In this document: positions 9,901 to 17,549 of the stretch, piece by piece
How the letters are laid out: each line of letters starts with the position of its first letter
How positions within the stretch are numbered: the stretch's first letter is position 1
Assembly: GCA_965246925.1 (NCBI GenBank)
Contig: OZ251994.1
Coordinates: 3,844,001 to 3,908,000 of the forward strand
DNA: 64,000 bases
Direction of reading: 5' to 3'
Origin: JANPPS01 sp965246925
Lineage (GTDB): Bacteria; Pseudomonadota; Alphaproteobacteria; Acetobacterales; Acetobacteraceae
Made by a program: the position numbers and the translations under genes
Notes under the pieces: model-generated
What the model was told of the DNA's origin: nothing
The model's input: only the letters and a program-made list of their open reading frames with translations
Database searches by the model: none

Positions 9901-10211
9901 CCACCCAAGGCACGGCACAGCGCATCCGGGATGCCGGGATCGCCGTAAAGCAGGTGAACAAGGTTCTGGAAGGGCGCCCGCATTGCGTGGACGCCATCCG
10001 CTCAGGCGAGGTGCAGCTGGTGATCAACACGGCCGGGTCCGTACAGTCGGTTGCGGATAGTTTCGACATCCGCAGGAGCGCTCTGTTGCATTCCGTGCCG
10101 CATTACACGACCATCGCCGGCGCGAGGGCGGCCGTGCATGCGATTGCGGCGATGAAGGCGGGGACGCTTGAAGTCGCGCCGCTGCAGTCCTACTTTCGCG
10201 GATCGTTTTAG
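6966..10211 (+). CDS. carB: Carbamoyl-phosphate synthase large subunit
   Basis: Synthetase subunit of 1081 residues, full length. It has two homologous ATP-grasp halves: the first opens with [20 protein letters not shown] and the second with [20 protein letters not shown]. Each carries the expected metal/ATP motifs ([20 protein letters not shown] and [20 protein letters not shown]). The C-terminal allosteric MGS-like domain starts near [20 protein letters not shown]. It uses ammonia tunnelled from CarA with bicarbonate and two ATP. The start is two bases after the carA stop, so carAB is an operon, and a hairpin follows its stop. Confidence 0.98.
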   Translation: [1081 protein letters not shown]

Positions 10212-10212
10212 G

Positions 10213-10233
10213 CCGCGCCTGGATCAGGCGCGG
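10213..10233 (+). terminator. Hairpin after carB, probable terminator
   Basis: Two bases after the carB stop, CCGCGCCTG (10213-10221) and CAGGCGCGG (10225-10233) form a perfect 9-bp stem with a three-base loop. The following bases are only moderately T-rich, so termination may be partial and greA could receive read-through. Confidence 0.6.
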
Positions 10234-10258
10234 TTCGCCGTGTGTTTGGGGACCGTGA

Positions 10259-10732
10259 GTGCAGAAATATCCGATGACCGCGCCCGGGCTGCTTCGGCTC
10301 GAAGAGGAGTTGCGGCACCTGAAATCCGTCGAGCGGCCGTCCATCATCCGCGCGATCGCGGAGGCTCGCAGCCATGGCGATCTGAGCGAAAACGCAGAAT
10401 ATCATGCCGCGCGGGAGCGGCAGTCCTTCGTCGAAGGCCGGGTGATCGAGCTGGAGGAGATCGTCTCCGCCGCCGAGGTGATCGACCCGTCATCGCTATC
10501 CGGCGACCATGTCAAGTTCGGCGCGCATGTAAAGTTGGTGGATGAGGAAACCGAGAAAGAGGCGGAGTATCAAATCGTCGGCGTGCATGAGGCAGACCTC
10601 AAGCATCAGCGGCTGAGTATCTCGTCGCCTCTCGCCAAGGCTCTGATCGGTAAGAAGGTCGGCGAGACCATCTCTGTGCCAGCCCCGGGTGGGGACCGGT
10701 CTTACGAGATCCTGAACATCAAGTTTCAGTAG
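10259..10732 (+). CDS. greA: Transcription elongation factor GreA
   Basis: Rescues backtracked RNA polymerase by stimulating transcript cleavage. The 157-residue protein begins at GTG 10259 (MQKYPMTAPGLLRLEEEL), which matches the conserved GreA start MQKxPMT; the ATG at 10274 would cut that motif. The N-terminal coiled coil carries the acidic tip region HGDLSENAEYHAARERQSF, and the C-terminal FKBP-like domain ends in GGDRSYEILNIKFQ. A GGGGA sequence precedes the start. Six bases separate it from the threonine ammonia-lyase gene, suggesting co-transcription. Confidence 0.96.
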   Translation: MQKYPMTAPGLLRLEEELRHLKSVERPSIIRAIAEARSHGDLSENAEYHAARERQSFVEGRVIELEEIVSAAEVIDPSSLSGDHVKFGAHVKLVDEETEKEAEYQIVGVHEADLKHQRLSISSPLAKALIGKKVGETISVPAPGGDRSYEILNIKFQ

Positions 10733-10738
10733 CCGCCC

Positions 10739-11935
10739 GTGATTTCATTGCGGGACGTGCGGGAGGCGGCCTCCCGTATCGAGGGCCGCGTGCTGCGCAC
10801 TCCCACCTTACCGTCCGATGTATTGAGCCGGGCGACGGGCGCAGAGGTCACGCTCAAGCTCGAAAACCTCCAGGCCATCGGCTCGTTCAAGGAGCGGGGG
10901 GCGGCCAACCGGCTCGCGCTGTTGAGCGAAGACGAGCGGCGGGCCGGGGTGATCGCGATGTCGGCCGGCAACCATGCGCAGGCCGTGGCCCGGCACGCGG
11001 GCCTGTTCGGCACCCATGCCACCATCGTCATGCCGCGCTTTACCCCGACCACCAAGGTCATGCGCACCCGGGCCTGGGGCGCGGAGGTCGTGCTGTTCGG
11101 CGACACGCTGATCGAGGCGTCGGCCCATGCACGCGCGCTGGCCGAACGGGACGGCCTAGTGTTCGTGCATCCTTATAATGACGAGGCGGTGATGGCCGGT
11201 CAGGGGACGCTGGCGCTGGAATTGCTTGAGGATGCGCCGGATTTGGACGTGCTGGTCATCCCCGTGGGCGGGGGCGGCATGATCTCCGGCTGCGCGGTGG
11301 CCGCCGCGGCGATGCGTCCGGGAATCGAGATCGTGGGCGTGGAAGTCGCGGCGTACGCGTCGGTCGGCCAGATCCTGGCGGGCGACCCGGTGTCGACCGG
11401 AGGCGCCACTATCGCCGAGGGCATCGCCGTGCACGAGCCCGGCGCGCTCTGCCTCGAGGTCATCCGTGCCCATGTGACCGAGATGCTGACCGTGCCGGAG
11501 CGGGTGGTGGAGGACGCGATTGCCTTGCTGGCCGAGGGTGCGAAGCAAGTGGCGGAAGGGGCCGGCGCCGCGGGCATCGCGGCCTTGCTGGCACATCCCG
11601 CGCGGTTTCGCGGACGCCGGGTGGGCGTGCCGGTGTGCGGCGGCAATATCGATGGGCGCATCCTGGCTAACGTGCTGCTGCGCGGCCTGTTGCGGGACGG
11701 GCGCCTGCTGCGTCTCAATATGGATATTCCGGACCGGCCCGGCGTGCTGGCCGACATCGCCGGGCGCATCGGCGAGTCCGGCGGCAATATCATCGAAGTC
11801 GTGCATCAGCGCCTATTCGACGCCCCCAGCGTGCAATCGGCGGAGCTGGAGTTGATGGTGGAGGCGCGCGACCCCGCCCATGCCGACGCCATCACCGCCG
11901 CACTGGCCGGCAGCTATGTGGTGCGCCGGGTCTAG
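10739..11935 (+). CDS. Threonine ammonia-lyase (threonine dehydratase) with C-terminal ACT domain
   Basis: PLP enzyme converting threonine to 2-oxobutanoate, the first step toward isoleucine or threonine breakdown. It has 398 residues from GTG 10739. Lys51 in GSFKERGA is the Schiff-base lysine, and PVGGGGMISG near 180 is the phosphate-binding glycine loop. A single ACT domain begins near residue 326 (LNMDIPDRPGVLADIAGRIG). The roughly 400-residue form with one ACT domain resembles catabolic or intermediate types more than the long E. coli IlvA. Its stop overlaps that of the convergent SOUL gene in one CTAG. Confidence 0.9.
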   Translation: MISLRDVREAASRIEGRVLRTPTLPSDVLSRATGAEVTLKLENLQAIGSFKERGAANRLALLSEDERRAGVIAMSAGNHAQAVARHAGLFGTHATIVMPRFTPTTKVMRTRAWGAEVVLFGDTLIEASAHARALAERDGLVFVHPYNDEAVMAGQGTLALELLEDAPDLDVLVIPVGGGGMISGCAVAAAAMRPGIEIVGVEVAAYASVGQILAGDPVSTGGATIAEGIAVHEPGALCLEVIRAHVTEMLTVPERVVEDAIALLAEGAKQVAEGAGAAGIAALLAHPARFRGRRVGVPVCGGNIDGRILANVLLRGLLRDGRLLRLNMDIPDRPGVLADIAGRIGESGGNIIEVVHQRLFDAPSVQSAELELMVEARDPAHADAITAALAGSYVVRRV

Positions 11936-12537
11936 CGGTGCACCCGGACCACCGCCTCCGAGCGGCGGAAGGGGGGTAGGGTCCAGGGCGGGTCGTAGAA
12001 CCAGACGTAAGGCTGGCCGTCCGTGGTCCAACCCTTCAGATTTTTGATCAACGCAGCCTGATGCTCAGCGACGGATTGGGGCGAGGTCGATCCGGCGAAC
12101 CTCAGCACCGCCACCGTCTCGGCCGGCACCGTGACGAGCCGCACCCGGTCGTCCAGCGGGCGGGGTGCCGTGTCAGCCGTGACGCCGGAGGGCAGGAAGA
12201 ACCGGATGGTCGCGCCGTTTTGGCTGACCGGCGCCGTCATGGCGCGGCGGACGGATTGCGCGACTGGCGCCGTCATCGCGAGGCGGCCGCCGCCCGCGTT
12301 TCGTCCAAAGATGTAGGCGGCCAGGCGGCGGAACCCCTCACTCCGGCTCTCCATCTCGTCGGCGTCGACCGTCACCTCGGCCGCGCCCCGGGCCTCGTAC
12401 TGGCGGATCTCGGTGTCGCCGGCTCGCTCGATGATCTTGAACGCCGGCTCCTCGGTCCCGCTGCGGATGCCGACGACGGAGCAGGCGCCCAGCAGCAGAC
12501 CGCCGATCAATGTGGCCATACGAACACCCTTTGTCAT
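11932..12537 (-). CDS. SOUL-family heme-binding lipoprotein
   Basis: A 201-residue protein from ATG 12537, chosen because GGAG lies six bases upstream and because a lipoprotein signal (MTKGVRMATLIGGLLLGACS) follows directly; longer in-frame starts would precede that signal. The lipobox Cys predicts membrane anchoring. The rest matches the SOUL/HBP family: PAFKIIERAGDTEIRQYEAR, then AAYIFGRNAGGGRLAMTAPV and the end PYVWFYDPPWTLPPFRRSEA. SOUL proteins bind heme or porphyrin, but the bacterial role is unclear. It is divergent from phnC. Confidence 0.88.
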   Translation of the reverse strand: MTKGVRMATLIGGLLLGACSVVGIRSGTEEPAFKIIERAGDTEIRQYEARGAAEVTVDADEMESRSEGFRRLAAYIFGRNAGGGRLAMTAPVAQSVRRAMTAPVSQNGATIRFFLPSGVTADTAPRPLDDRVRLVTVPAETVAVLRFAGSTSPQSVAEHQAALIKNLKGWTTDGQPYVWFYDPPWTLPPFRRSEAVVRVHR

Positions 12538-12549
12538 AAAAACTCCATC

Positions 12550-12579
12550 AAACCGACACGCGCCGGGTTGTCTCGGTTT
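12550..12579. promoter_or_regulatory. Inverted repeat between the SOUL gene and phnC, candidate operator
   Basis: AAACCGA (12550-12556) and TCGGTTT (12573-12579) are perfect 7-bp arms separated by 16 bases. The repeat ends six bases before the phnC ATG and starts 12 bases beyond the divergent SOUL start, a good place to control phnC. No recognisable Pho box is seen. Confidence 0.35.
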
Positions 12580-12584
12580 GGCAC

Positions 12585-13391
12585 ATGGCATGTATGGGGC
12601 ATGCTGTTGAAATCGAGGGCCTGACCAAGTCATTCCTGGATCGCCGGGTGCTGGCCGTGCCGGCGTTGACGATTGGGCCGGGTGAGATGGTCGCGCTGAT
12701 TGGCGCGTCCGGCTCGGGCAAGAGTACGCTGCTTCGGCACATTGCCGGACTAGCCGTCGCGGACCGGGCAAGCGGTGCGCTGCGGGTCGATGGCGCTTTG
12801 GTGCAGCAGGACGGCCGCTTGGCGTCCGGTGTACGCCGGGTGCGCGCCGGCGTCGGGATGGTGTTCCAGCAATTCAATCTGGTCGGGCGTTTGCCGGTGC
12901 TGACGAACGTTCTGGTCGGCGGCCTGCACCGGCTTCCGCTGTGGCGGACGATGACTGGCATGTTCCCCCGGGTGGCGCGGCTTGCTGCGATGGAGGCGCT
13001 GACGCGGGTCGGTGTGCCGGAGCTGGCGGGGCAACGCGCCTCGACCCTGTCGGGCGGCCAGCAGCAACGGGTCGCCATCGCGCGGACGCTGATGCAAGGG
13101 GCGCGGCTGGTCTTGGCGGACGAACCCATTGCGTCACTCGATCCCGAAAGCAGCCGGCGGGTGATGGAGACATTGCAGAACCTGAACCGGCAGGACGGCA
13201 TTACCGTCATTGTCTCGCTGCATCAGGTGGATGTGGCGGTGAACTTTTGCCAGCGGATCATCGCGCTGCGACAGGGCGAAATCGTGTTCGATGGACCGCC
13301 GGCCTCGCTCAGCCCGGCGCTGCTGACGGTCATCTACGGCTCCGGGCTGCCGCAAACGGAGGCCGCGCCGCGCGCGCACGCCTTCGCCTAA
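12585..13391 (+). CDS. phnC: Phosphonate ABC transporter ATP-binding protein
   Basis: ATPase subunit of a phosphonate-type importer, 268 residues. Walker A is GASGSGKST, the Q-loop is VFQQFNLVGRLPVL, the signature is LSGGQQQRVAIAR, and Walker B is LVLADEPIASLDP, with a switch His in VSLHQVDVA. The Q-loop and the region after it match PhnC better than amino-acid transporter ATPases, and phnD and phnE follow. The start could be 12585 or the in-frame ATG at 12594; no good Shine-Dalgarno is visible for either. Confidence 0.93.
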   Translation: MACMGHAVEIEGLTKSFLDRRVLAVPALTIGPGEMVALIGASGSGKSTLLRHIAGLAVADRASGALRVDGALVQQDGRLASGVRRVRAGVGMVFQQFNLVGRLPVLTNVLVGGLHRLPLWRTMTGMFPRVARLAAMEALTRVGVPELAGQRASTLSGGQQQRVAIARTLMQGARLVLADEPIASLDPESSRRVMETLQNLNRQDGITVIVSLHQVDVAVNFCQRIIALRQGEIVFDGPPASLSPALLTVIYGSGLPQTEAAPRAHAFA

Positions 13392-13411
13392 AATCTCTCG
13401 AACAGGAGTGA

Positions 13412-14416
13412 ATGATGTTTAAGATTGCCCGCCGGACTTTGCTGGCTGCAGCGTTGCTGGCACCCCTCGCCGTCCAGGCTCAGGAGGCCACCGAGATCAA
13501 CTTCGGCGTGGTCTCGACGGAAGGCACGCAGAACCTGCGCTCGCAGTGGGAGCCGTTCTTCCAAGACATGCAGAAATCGGTGGGGGTCAAGGTCAATGGC
13601 TTCTACCCGTCCGACTACGCCGGCGTGATCGAGGCGATGCGCTTCAACAAAGTGCAAATCGGCTGGTTCGGTAACGCCAGTGCTATTCAAGCGGTCGATC
13701 GGTCGAACGGTGAGGTGTTCATACAAAAGACCTACGCGGATGGCAGCAAGGGTTACTATTCGCTGCTGATCGTCCCGCAGGATAGCCCGTTTCATGCGCT
13801 AGCTGACCTTTTGAAGGCCAAGGCCGGCACGCTGAACTTTGGCAACGGCGATCCGAACAGCACGTCTGGGTTCCTGATCCCAAGCTACTATGCCTGGGCG
13901 CGCAACAACATCGACCCGCGCACCTTCTTCAAGAACGTCGTCAGCGCCAATCACGAAACCAATCTGCTGGCCGTCGCGAACAAGCAAGTCGATGTCGCAA
14001 CCAACAATACCGAAGATCTCGCCAAGTTCACCAAATCACAGCCGGCTCGCGCCCAAAACGTGCGCGAGATCTGGCGGAGCCCGATCATTCCCGCAGACCC
14101 GATCGTTTGGCGTAAGGACCTGCCCGATGGGCTGAAGGAGAAAGTAAAGTCGTTCTTCCTCGCCTACGGCACGGACCGGCCCGGCGCCGATGTAGCGCAT
14201 GAGCGCGCGATCCTGGCGGCGCTTGGCAACTGGGGACCTTTTGTCGCTAGTAGCAACGCTCAGCTGCTACCCGTTCGCCAAGTCGCAGCATTCAAGGAGA
14301 AGCTTGGCGTGCAGAACAGCACGACCCTCAGTGATGCCGAGCGCTCGCAGAAACTGGCTGACATCGATGCCAAGCTCAAAGAGCTCGATGCTCAAATGAC
14401 GCCGGTTACGCAGTGA
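13412..14416 (+). CDS. phnD: Phosphonate ABC transporter periplasmic binding protein
   Basis: A 334-residue binding protein with a clear signal peptide (MMFKIARRTLLAAALLAPLA, cleavage likely after AQA). The mature part is close to E. coli PhnD throughout: INFGVVSTEGTQNLRSQWEP, NGFYPSDYAGVIEAMRFNKV, then FGNGDPNSTSGFLIPSYY and VDVATNNTEDLAKF. These include the residues that hold the phosphonate. AGGAG stands a few bases before the ATG. It is probably translated from the phnC transcript, 20 bases upstream. Confidence 0.95.
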   Translation: MMFKIARRTLLAAALLAPLAVQAQEATEINFGVVSTEGTQNLRSQWEPFFQDMQKSVGVKVNGFYPSDYAGVIEAMRFNKVQIGWFGNASAIQAVDRSNGEVFIQKTYADGSKGYYSLLIVPQDSPFHALADLLKAKAGTLNFGNGDPNSTSGFLIPSYYAWARNNIDPRTFFKNVVSANHETNLLAVANKQVDVATNNTEDLAKFTKSQPARAQNVREIWRSPIIPADPIVWRKDLPDGLKEKVKSFFLAYGTDRPGADVAHERAILAALGNWGPFVASSNAQLLPVRQVAAFKEKLGVQNSTTLSDAERSQKLADIDAKLKELDAQMTPVTQ

Positions 14417-14477
14417 ATTAGGGTTGGGAGGGCCGCTTGCTGATGTCTCGTAGGCGTTCTCACGCGATCGGCCCCTC

Positions 14478-15278
14478 GTGACACCGGGAGTAAATGCGTT
14501 GCCCGCGGTCGCGGTCCCCGGCCAATCCTGGGATCTCGGTAAGACCGCGGGCTCGCTACTGGTGCTGGCCGTGATGGCGTGGTCCTATCACGGTGCCGGC
14601 ATCAAGCCGCTTGAGTTGATCCGGGACGGCGGCAACATCGTCACGCTAGCCCGCGACTTCTTTCCGCCCGATTTCAGCGACTGGCGCAACTACGTGGCGG
14701 AGATGGTGCTGACGCTGCAGATCGCGCTGTGGGGCACGGGCCTTGCCGTCCTGTGCGCCATACCCTGCGGCCTGCTATGTGCCGGAAACATCACGCCCTG
14801 GTGGGCGGCACAGCCCGTTCGCCGGCTGATGGACATGGCCCGCAGCATCAACGAGCTCGTATTCGCGATGTTGTTCGTTGTGGCCGTGGGGCTAGGTCCG
14901 TTTGCCGGCGTGCTTGCCTTATGGGTGCATACGACAGGCATTCTAGCCAAGCTGTTCGCTGAAGCCGTCGAGTCTATCGACCCGCAACCGGTCGAGGCCA
15001 TCCGCGCCACCGGCGCCAACAGCCTGGAAGAAATCGTATATGGCGTGCTGCCTCAGGTCATTCCGCTCTGGCTCAGCTTTTCGCTATACCGTTTCGAGAG
15101 CAACGTGCGGTCAGCGTCGGTCATCGGTCTGGTGGGCGCGGGCGGCATTGGACAAATCTTGTGGGAAATCATCCGCTCGTTTCAGTTTCAGCAAACATGC
15201 GCGGTCATGATCATCATCGTAGGCACCGTCACCCTTCTAGACTCCGCTTCCCGGAGGCTCCGCCACGCGTTCATCTAG
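14478..15278 (+). CDS. phnE: Phosphonate ABC transporter permease
   Basis: Inner-membrane permease of 266 residues with about six hydrophobic segments. The coupling EAA loop is EAIRATGANSLEEIVYGVLP, followed by LIG-type residues GLVGAGGIGQILWEIIRSFQ typical of PhnE. The start is GTG 14478; no stronger upstream start is seen. There is a single permease, so the importer would be a PhnE homodimer. No C-P lyase or phosphonatase gene follows, so substrate use must be encoded elsewhere, or the substrate is another phosphonate-like compound. Confidence 0.92.
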   Translation: MTPGVNALPAVAVPGQSWDLGKTAGSLLVLAVMAWSYHGAGIKPLELIRDGGNIVTLARDFFPPDFSDWRNYVAEMVLTLQIALWGTGLAVLCAIPCGLLCAGNITPWWAAQPVRRLMDMARSINELVFAMLFVVAVGLGPFAGVLALWVHTTGILAKLFAEAVESIDPQPVEAIRATGANSLEEIVYGVLPQVIPLWLSFSLYRFESNVRSASVIGLVGAGGIGQILWEIIRSFQFQQTCAVMIIIVGTVTLLDSASRRLRHAFI

Positions 15279-15428
15279 TCGGAATCTATGAACGCAGTTT
15301 TGGAAATGCGACCTGCATTTTCACCTCACGAATTCGCATTTCTCAGCCTAGATCGGCAAGTCTGCTGTTTAGTCCTTCGAAAGGCTTGATCCGGACGGGT
15401 CTGGCAGGGCGCGATAGCCTGAAGGTGC

Positions 15429-15450
15429 CTCCGCGAGCCGGATCGCGGAG
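15429..15450. terminator. Hairpin between phnE and the flagellar genes
   Basis: CTCCGCGA and TCGCGGAG form a perfect 8-bp stem around six bases. It lies between convergent genes, 12 bases beyond the stop of the small minus-strand gene at 15462 and about 150 bases after phnE. There is no T-run on either side, so terminator function is only likely. The rest of the 183-base gap shows nothing recognisable. Confidence 0.4.
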
Positions 15451-15461
15451 CCAACCCAGAA

Positions 15462-15659
15462 TCAGGCAATCTTGTTCAGTGTGGTCCCGCTCGTCACAGC
15501 AGGCTGGGCCTGAGTAGCACTCTGCTGCGGCTGCTCCTGCCCATAGTGACTCTTCCCCTTCTTCGCGCCATGCGTGCCGGAGCTGGAGAGCGCGGACGCG
15601 GCAGAGGCTGCTAGCGACGCCAGAGTTGACGCCACGGCGGGAATGGCAGCGATCGGCAT
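15462..15659 (-). CDS. Small Ala/Ser-rich protein of unknown function, flagellin locus
   Basis: A 65-residue frame starting at ATG 15659 with AAGGAAG seven bases upstream. The N-terminal half is a weakly hydrophobic Ala/Ser stretch (MPIAAIPAVASTLASLAASA); the rest is hydrophilic, with KKGKSHYGQEQPQQSATQAQ. I do not recognise the family. It lies 44 bases after flaF on the same strand as flagellin, flbT and flaF, so a flagellar role or co-expression is possible. The good ribosome site and position are the main support. Confidence 0.55.
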   Translation of the reverse strand: MPIAAIPAVASTLASLAASAASALSSSGTHGAKKGKSHYGQEQPQQSATQAQPAVTSGTTLNKIA

Positions 15660-15703
15660 AAGTGCTTCCTTTGACTAAAAACCAGAACTGAGACAAGCGA
15701 GGT

Positions 15704-16039
15704 CTAGTGAGACCCCGCAAGGCCGCTGGCGAACTGTTCATTGATGCCGATGACGAAGTCGAGGTTCGGCTCGGGCACAGTAAGCTCCCGCTTCACAGCG
15801 AGCCCGACGGAGATCATGGAACCGCGCAACGGCGGCGGTAACGGATTGCTTGGGTCGCGCAGCAGGTCCACCACCAACGTCCACAGCTGCTCGTTCTCAG
15901 CGAGCGCACGAACCTGCGCCATGCCGCCGTGTAGCTGTGCCGAGCGTAGCGACGCGTTGGCCCGGCGGAACACGTCGGCATCCTGCTCGCGCTGACTTCT
16001 ATGCGAAGACGCGGCGCGATAGGCCTGTGTGGCACTCAT
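15704..16039 (-). CDS. flaF: Flagellar biosynthesis regulator FlaF
   Basis: A 111-residue protein from the ATG at 16039, which overlaps the flbT stop in ATGA; a start at 16048 would extend further into flbT. It begins MSATQAYRAASSHRSQREQD and contains LWTLVVDLLRDPSNPLPPPL, matching FlaF. In Caulobacter, FlaF is needed for flagellin production and acts together with the repressor FlbT. Translational coupling to flbT is expected from the overlap. Confidence 0.88.
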   Translation of the reverse strand: MSATQAYRAASSHRSQREQDADVFRRANASLRSAQLHGGMAQVRALAENEQLWTLVVDLLRDPSNPLPPPLRGSMISVGLAVKRELTVPEPNLDFVIGINEQFASGLAGSH

Positions 16040-16524
16040 ACTGCGCATAGTTCACTTTCGGCTTCGGGAGTGTAGCCCGGCTGCACCGGTGTCGCATGGG
16101 CAACGGTGGCAGCAGCGGCACCCTGCGCGGGAAGGCGGCCTAATACCGTGTCCTCGTGCCGGATGATGCGCCGGGCGAGCTTCAGGGCTTGATAGCACTC
16201 ATCCGCCTCAGCCGCTTCGATCGAGCGATCCAAAATCTCACGCGCAAGAGCAGAACTCGTGGCCGACTTGTAACGGCTTACAAGCTCTTTAGCGGTCGCC
16301 AAACCCGTGACACGCTCTTCTTCGGTGCCGATATAGGCAGTCTGCAGCGCAAAATAGATCTGGCGTGCGGGGCTGTCCGCCTCGTGCGGCGGCATGATCT
16401 GCTTACCAAAGAGGAAGCGCGCATGCGCCGTGAGCTCGATCCGGGTCTTGGTGCGAAAGCGGATGGGAGCGCCGTTGATAACCATGACCTCCCCTTGGCG
16501 AAGTTCCAGCACTAGGTTGGACAT
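16036..16524 (-). CDS. flbT: Flagellin translation repressor FlbT
   Basis: A 162-residue protein. ATG 16524 is chosen because CAGGAGAG precedes it and the family begins with MSNLVLELRQGEVMVINGAP. The segment RTKTRIELTAHARFLFGKQI follows. FlbT binds the 5' leader of flagellin mRNA and lowers its stability or translation until the hook is finished (known from Caulobacter). It lies downstream of the flagellin gene on the same strand, separated by a strong hairpin. The last four bases overlap flaF. Confidence 0.9.
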   Translation of the reverse strand: MSNLVLELRQGEVMVINGAPIRFRTKTRIELTAHARFLFGKQIMPPHEADSPARQIYFALQTAYIGTEEERVTGLATAKELVSRYKSATSSALAREILDRSIEAAEADECYQALKLARRIIRHEDTVLGRLPAQGAAAATVAHATPVQPGYTPEAESELCAV

Positions 16525-16600
16525 GTTTCTCTCCTGTTTTGCCAAACGTGGCGGATCTCAAGGCGCGACAATACTTTATGGGCCGAATAACAGCGAAGCG

Positions 16601-16624
16601 GGCGGCGGCATCGCTGCCGCCGCC
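16601..16624 (-). terminator. Strong hairpin after the flagellin gene
   Basis: Directly after the flagellin stop (minus strand), GGCGGCGGCA and TGCCGCCGCC pair perfectly over 10 bp with a GCGA loop. No long T-run follows. It probably ends or stabilises the abundant flagellin mRNA, with lower read-through into flbT-flaF. Confidence 0.6.
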
Positions 16625-16632
16625 TTAAGCGT

Positions 16633-17532
16633 TTACTTGAACAGGCTGAGCAAAGCCTGCGGAGCCTGGTTGGCAATCGACAGTGACTGCGTACCAAGCT
16701 GCTGCTTGATCTGCAAAGACTGCAAATTGGCCGACTCTTGGGCCAGGTTGGCATCGACCAACGAGCCAAGGCCGGCATTCAAGCTATCGATCTTCGCGCT
16801 GTTCTGCGTGATCGTATGATCGATGAAGTTCGAATCCGAACCGTTCTGGTTGACCTGGTTCAGCAGAGCCGTCTGCGCCACGTCGAAGCCAGCGCCAACC
16901 GCCAACGCCGCCTGCGCCGCTGACTGAGCCGCCGTCGAGGTGACCGTGGAGAACGTATCCACACCGCCAGCAGACCGGGCGAACGAAGTGCCGATGAGCG
17001 CAGCAAGCGACGTCGCCAAGCCAGAGTTGTCAGCCTCGGTGATGGTGCTGGTCGAGCCCGACTCGTTGTTGATGACCGTCTTCGACGTGCCAACAACGGC
17101 GCCCCGGGCCGCGCCCACTAGAGTCTGGCCGTTATAGGTCGCGTTATCGACGGTATTGGCCACCGTCTGTACTAGCGACTTGAACGTAGCGACATACTGG
17201 TCACGCTGGGTCGAGGTGATGCTGTTGTCACCAATCTGCACCAGCAAGCCCTTGGCCGTGATCAAGGACTTGGACAAATCGCCCAACGCACTCTGCGTCA
17301 CGCCGATCAGGCCCTTGGTGTTGCCAAGCTGCGTATTGACCGACGTCAGCGCGCTGACGTCCGAACGCACCTTCTCCGCCACGGCATACGCACCGCCGTC
17401 ATCGGAAGCGTCGGCAACGCGGTAGCCCGTGCTGATCCGCTTTTGCGTCTTCGACAGGTCGGTCGTGGTATGGTTCAAAGACTGCAAAGCAATCTGAGCG
17501 CCGATGTTGGTGTTGATGGAAGTGAGAGCCAT
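16633..17532 (-). CDS. Flagellin
   Basis: Filament protein of 299 residues. The conserved N-terminal D0/D1 part is MALTSINTNIGAQIALQSLN followed by TQKRISTGYRVADASDDG. The C-terminal D0 part is QESANLQSLQIKQQLGTQSL, ending in LLSLFK. The middle is short and Thr/Ala/Ser-rich, so the surface domains are small. No Cys is present, as usual for flagellins. It has a leader of at least about 100 bases with an imperfect hairpin near the ribosome site (AAGG before ATG), and flbT/flaF lie downstream, so post-transcriptional control as in Caulobacter is likely. Confidence 0.96.
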   Translation of the reverse strand: MALTSINTNIGAQIALQSLNHTTTDLSKTQKRISTGYRVADASDDGGAYAVAEKVRSDVSALTSVNTQLGNTKGLIGVTQSALGDLSKSLITAKGLLVQIGDNSITSTQRDQYVATFKSLVQTVANTVDNATYNGQTLVGAARGAVVGTSKTVINNESGSTSTITEADNSGLATSLAALIGTSFARSAGGVDTFSTVTSTAAQSAAQAALAVGAGFDVAQTALLNQVNQNGSDSNFIDHTITQNSAKIDSLNAGLGSLVDANLAQESANLQSLQIKQQLGTQSLSIANQAPQALLSLFK

Positions 17533-17549
17533 GGTGTCTTACCTTTATT

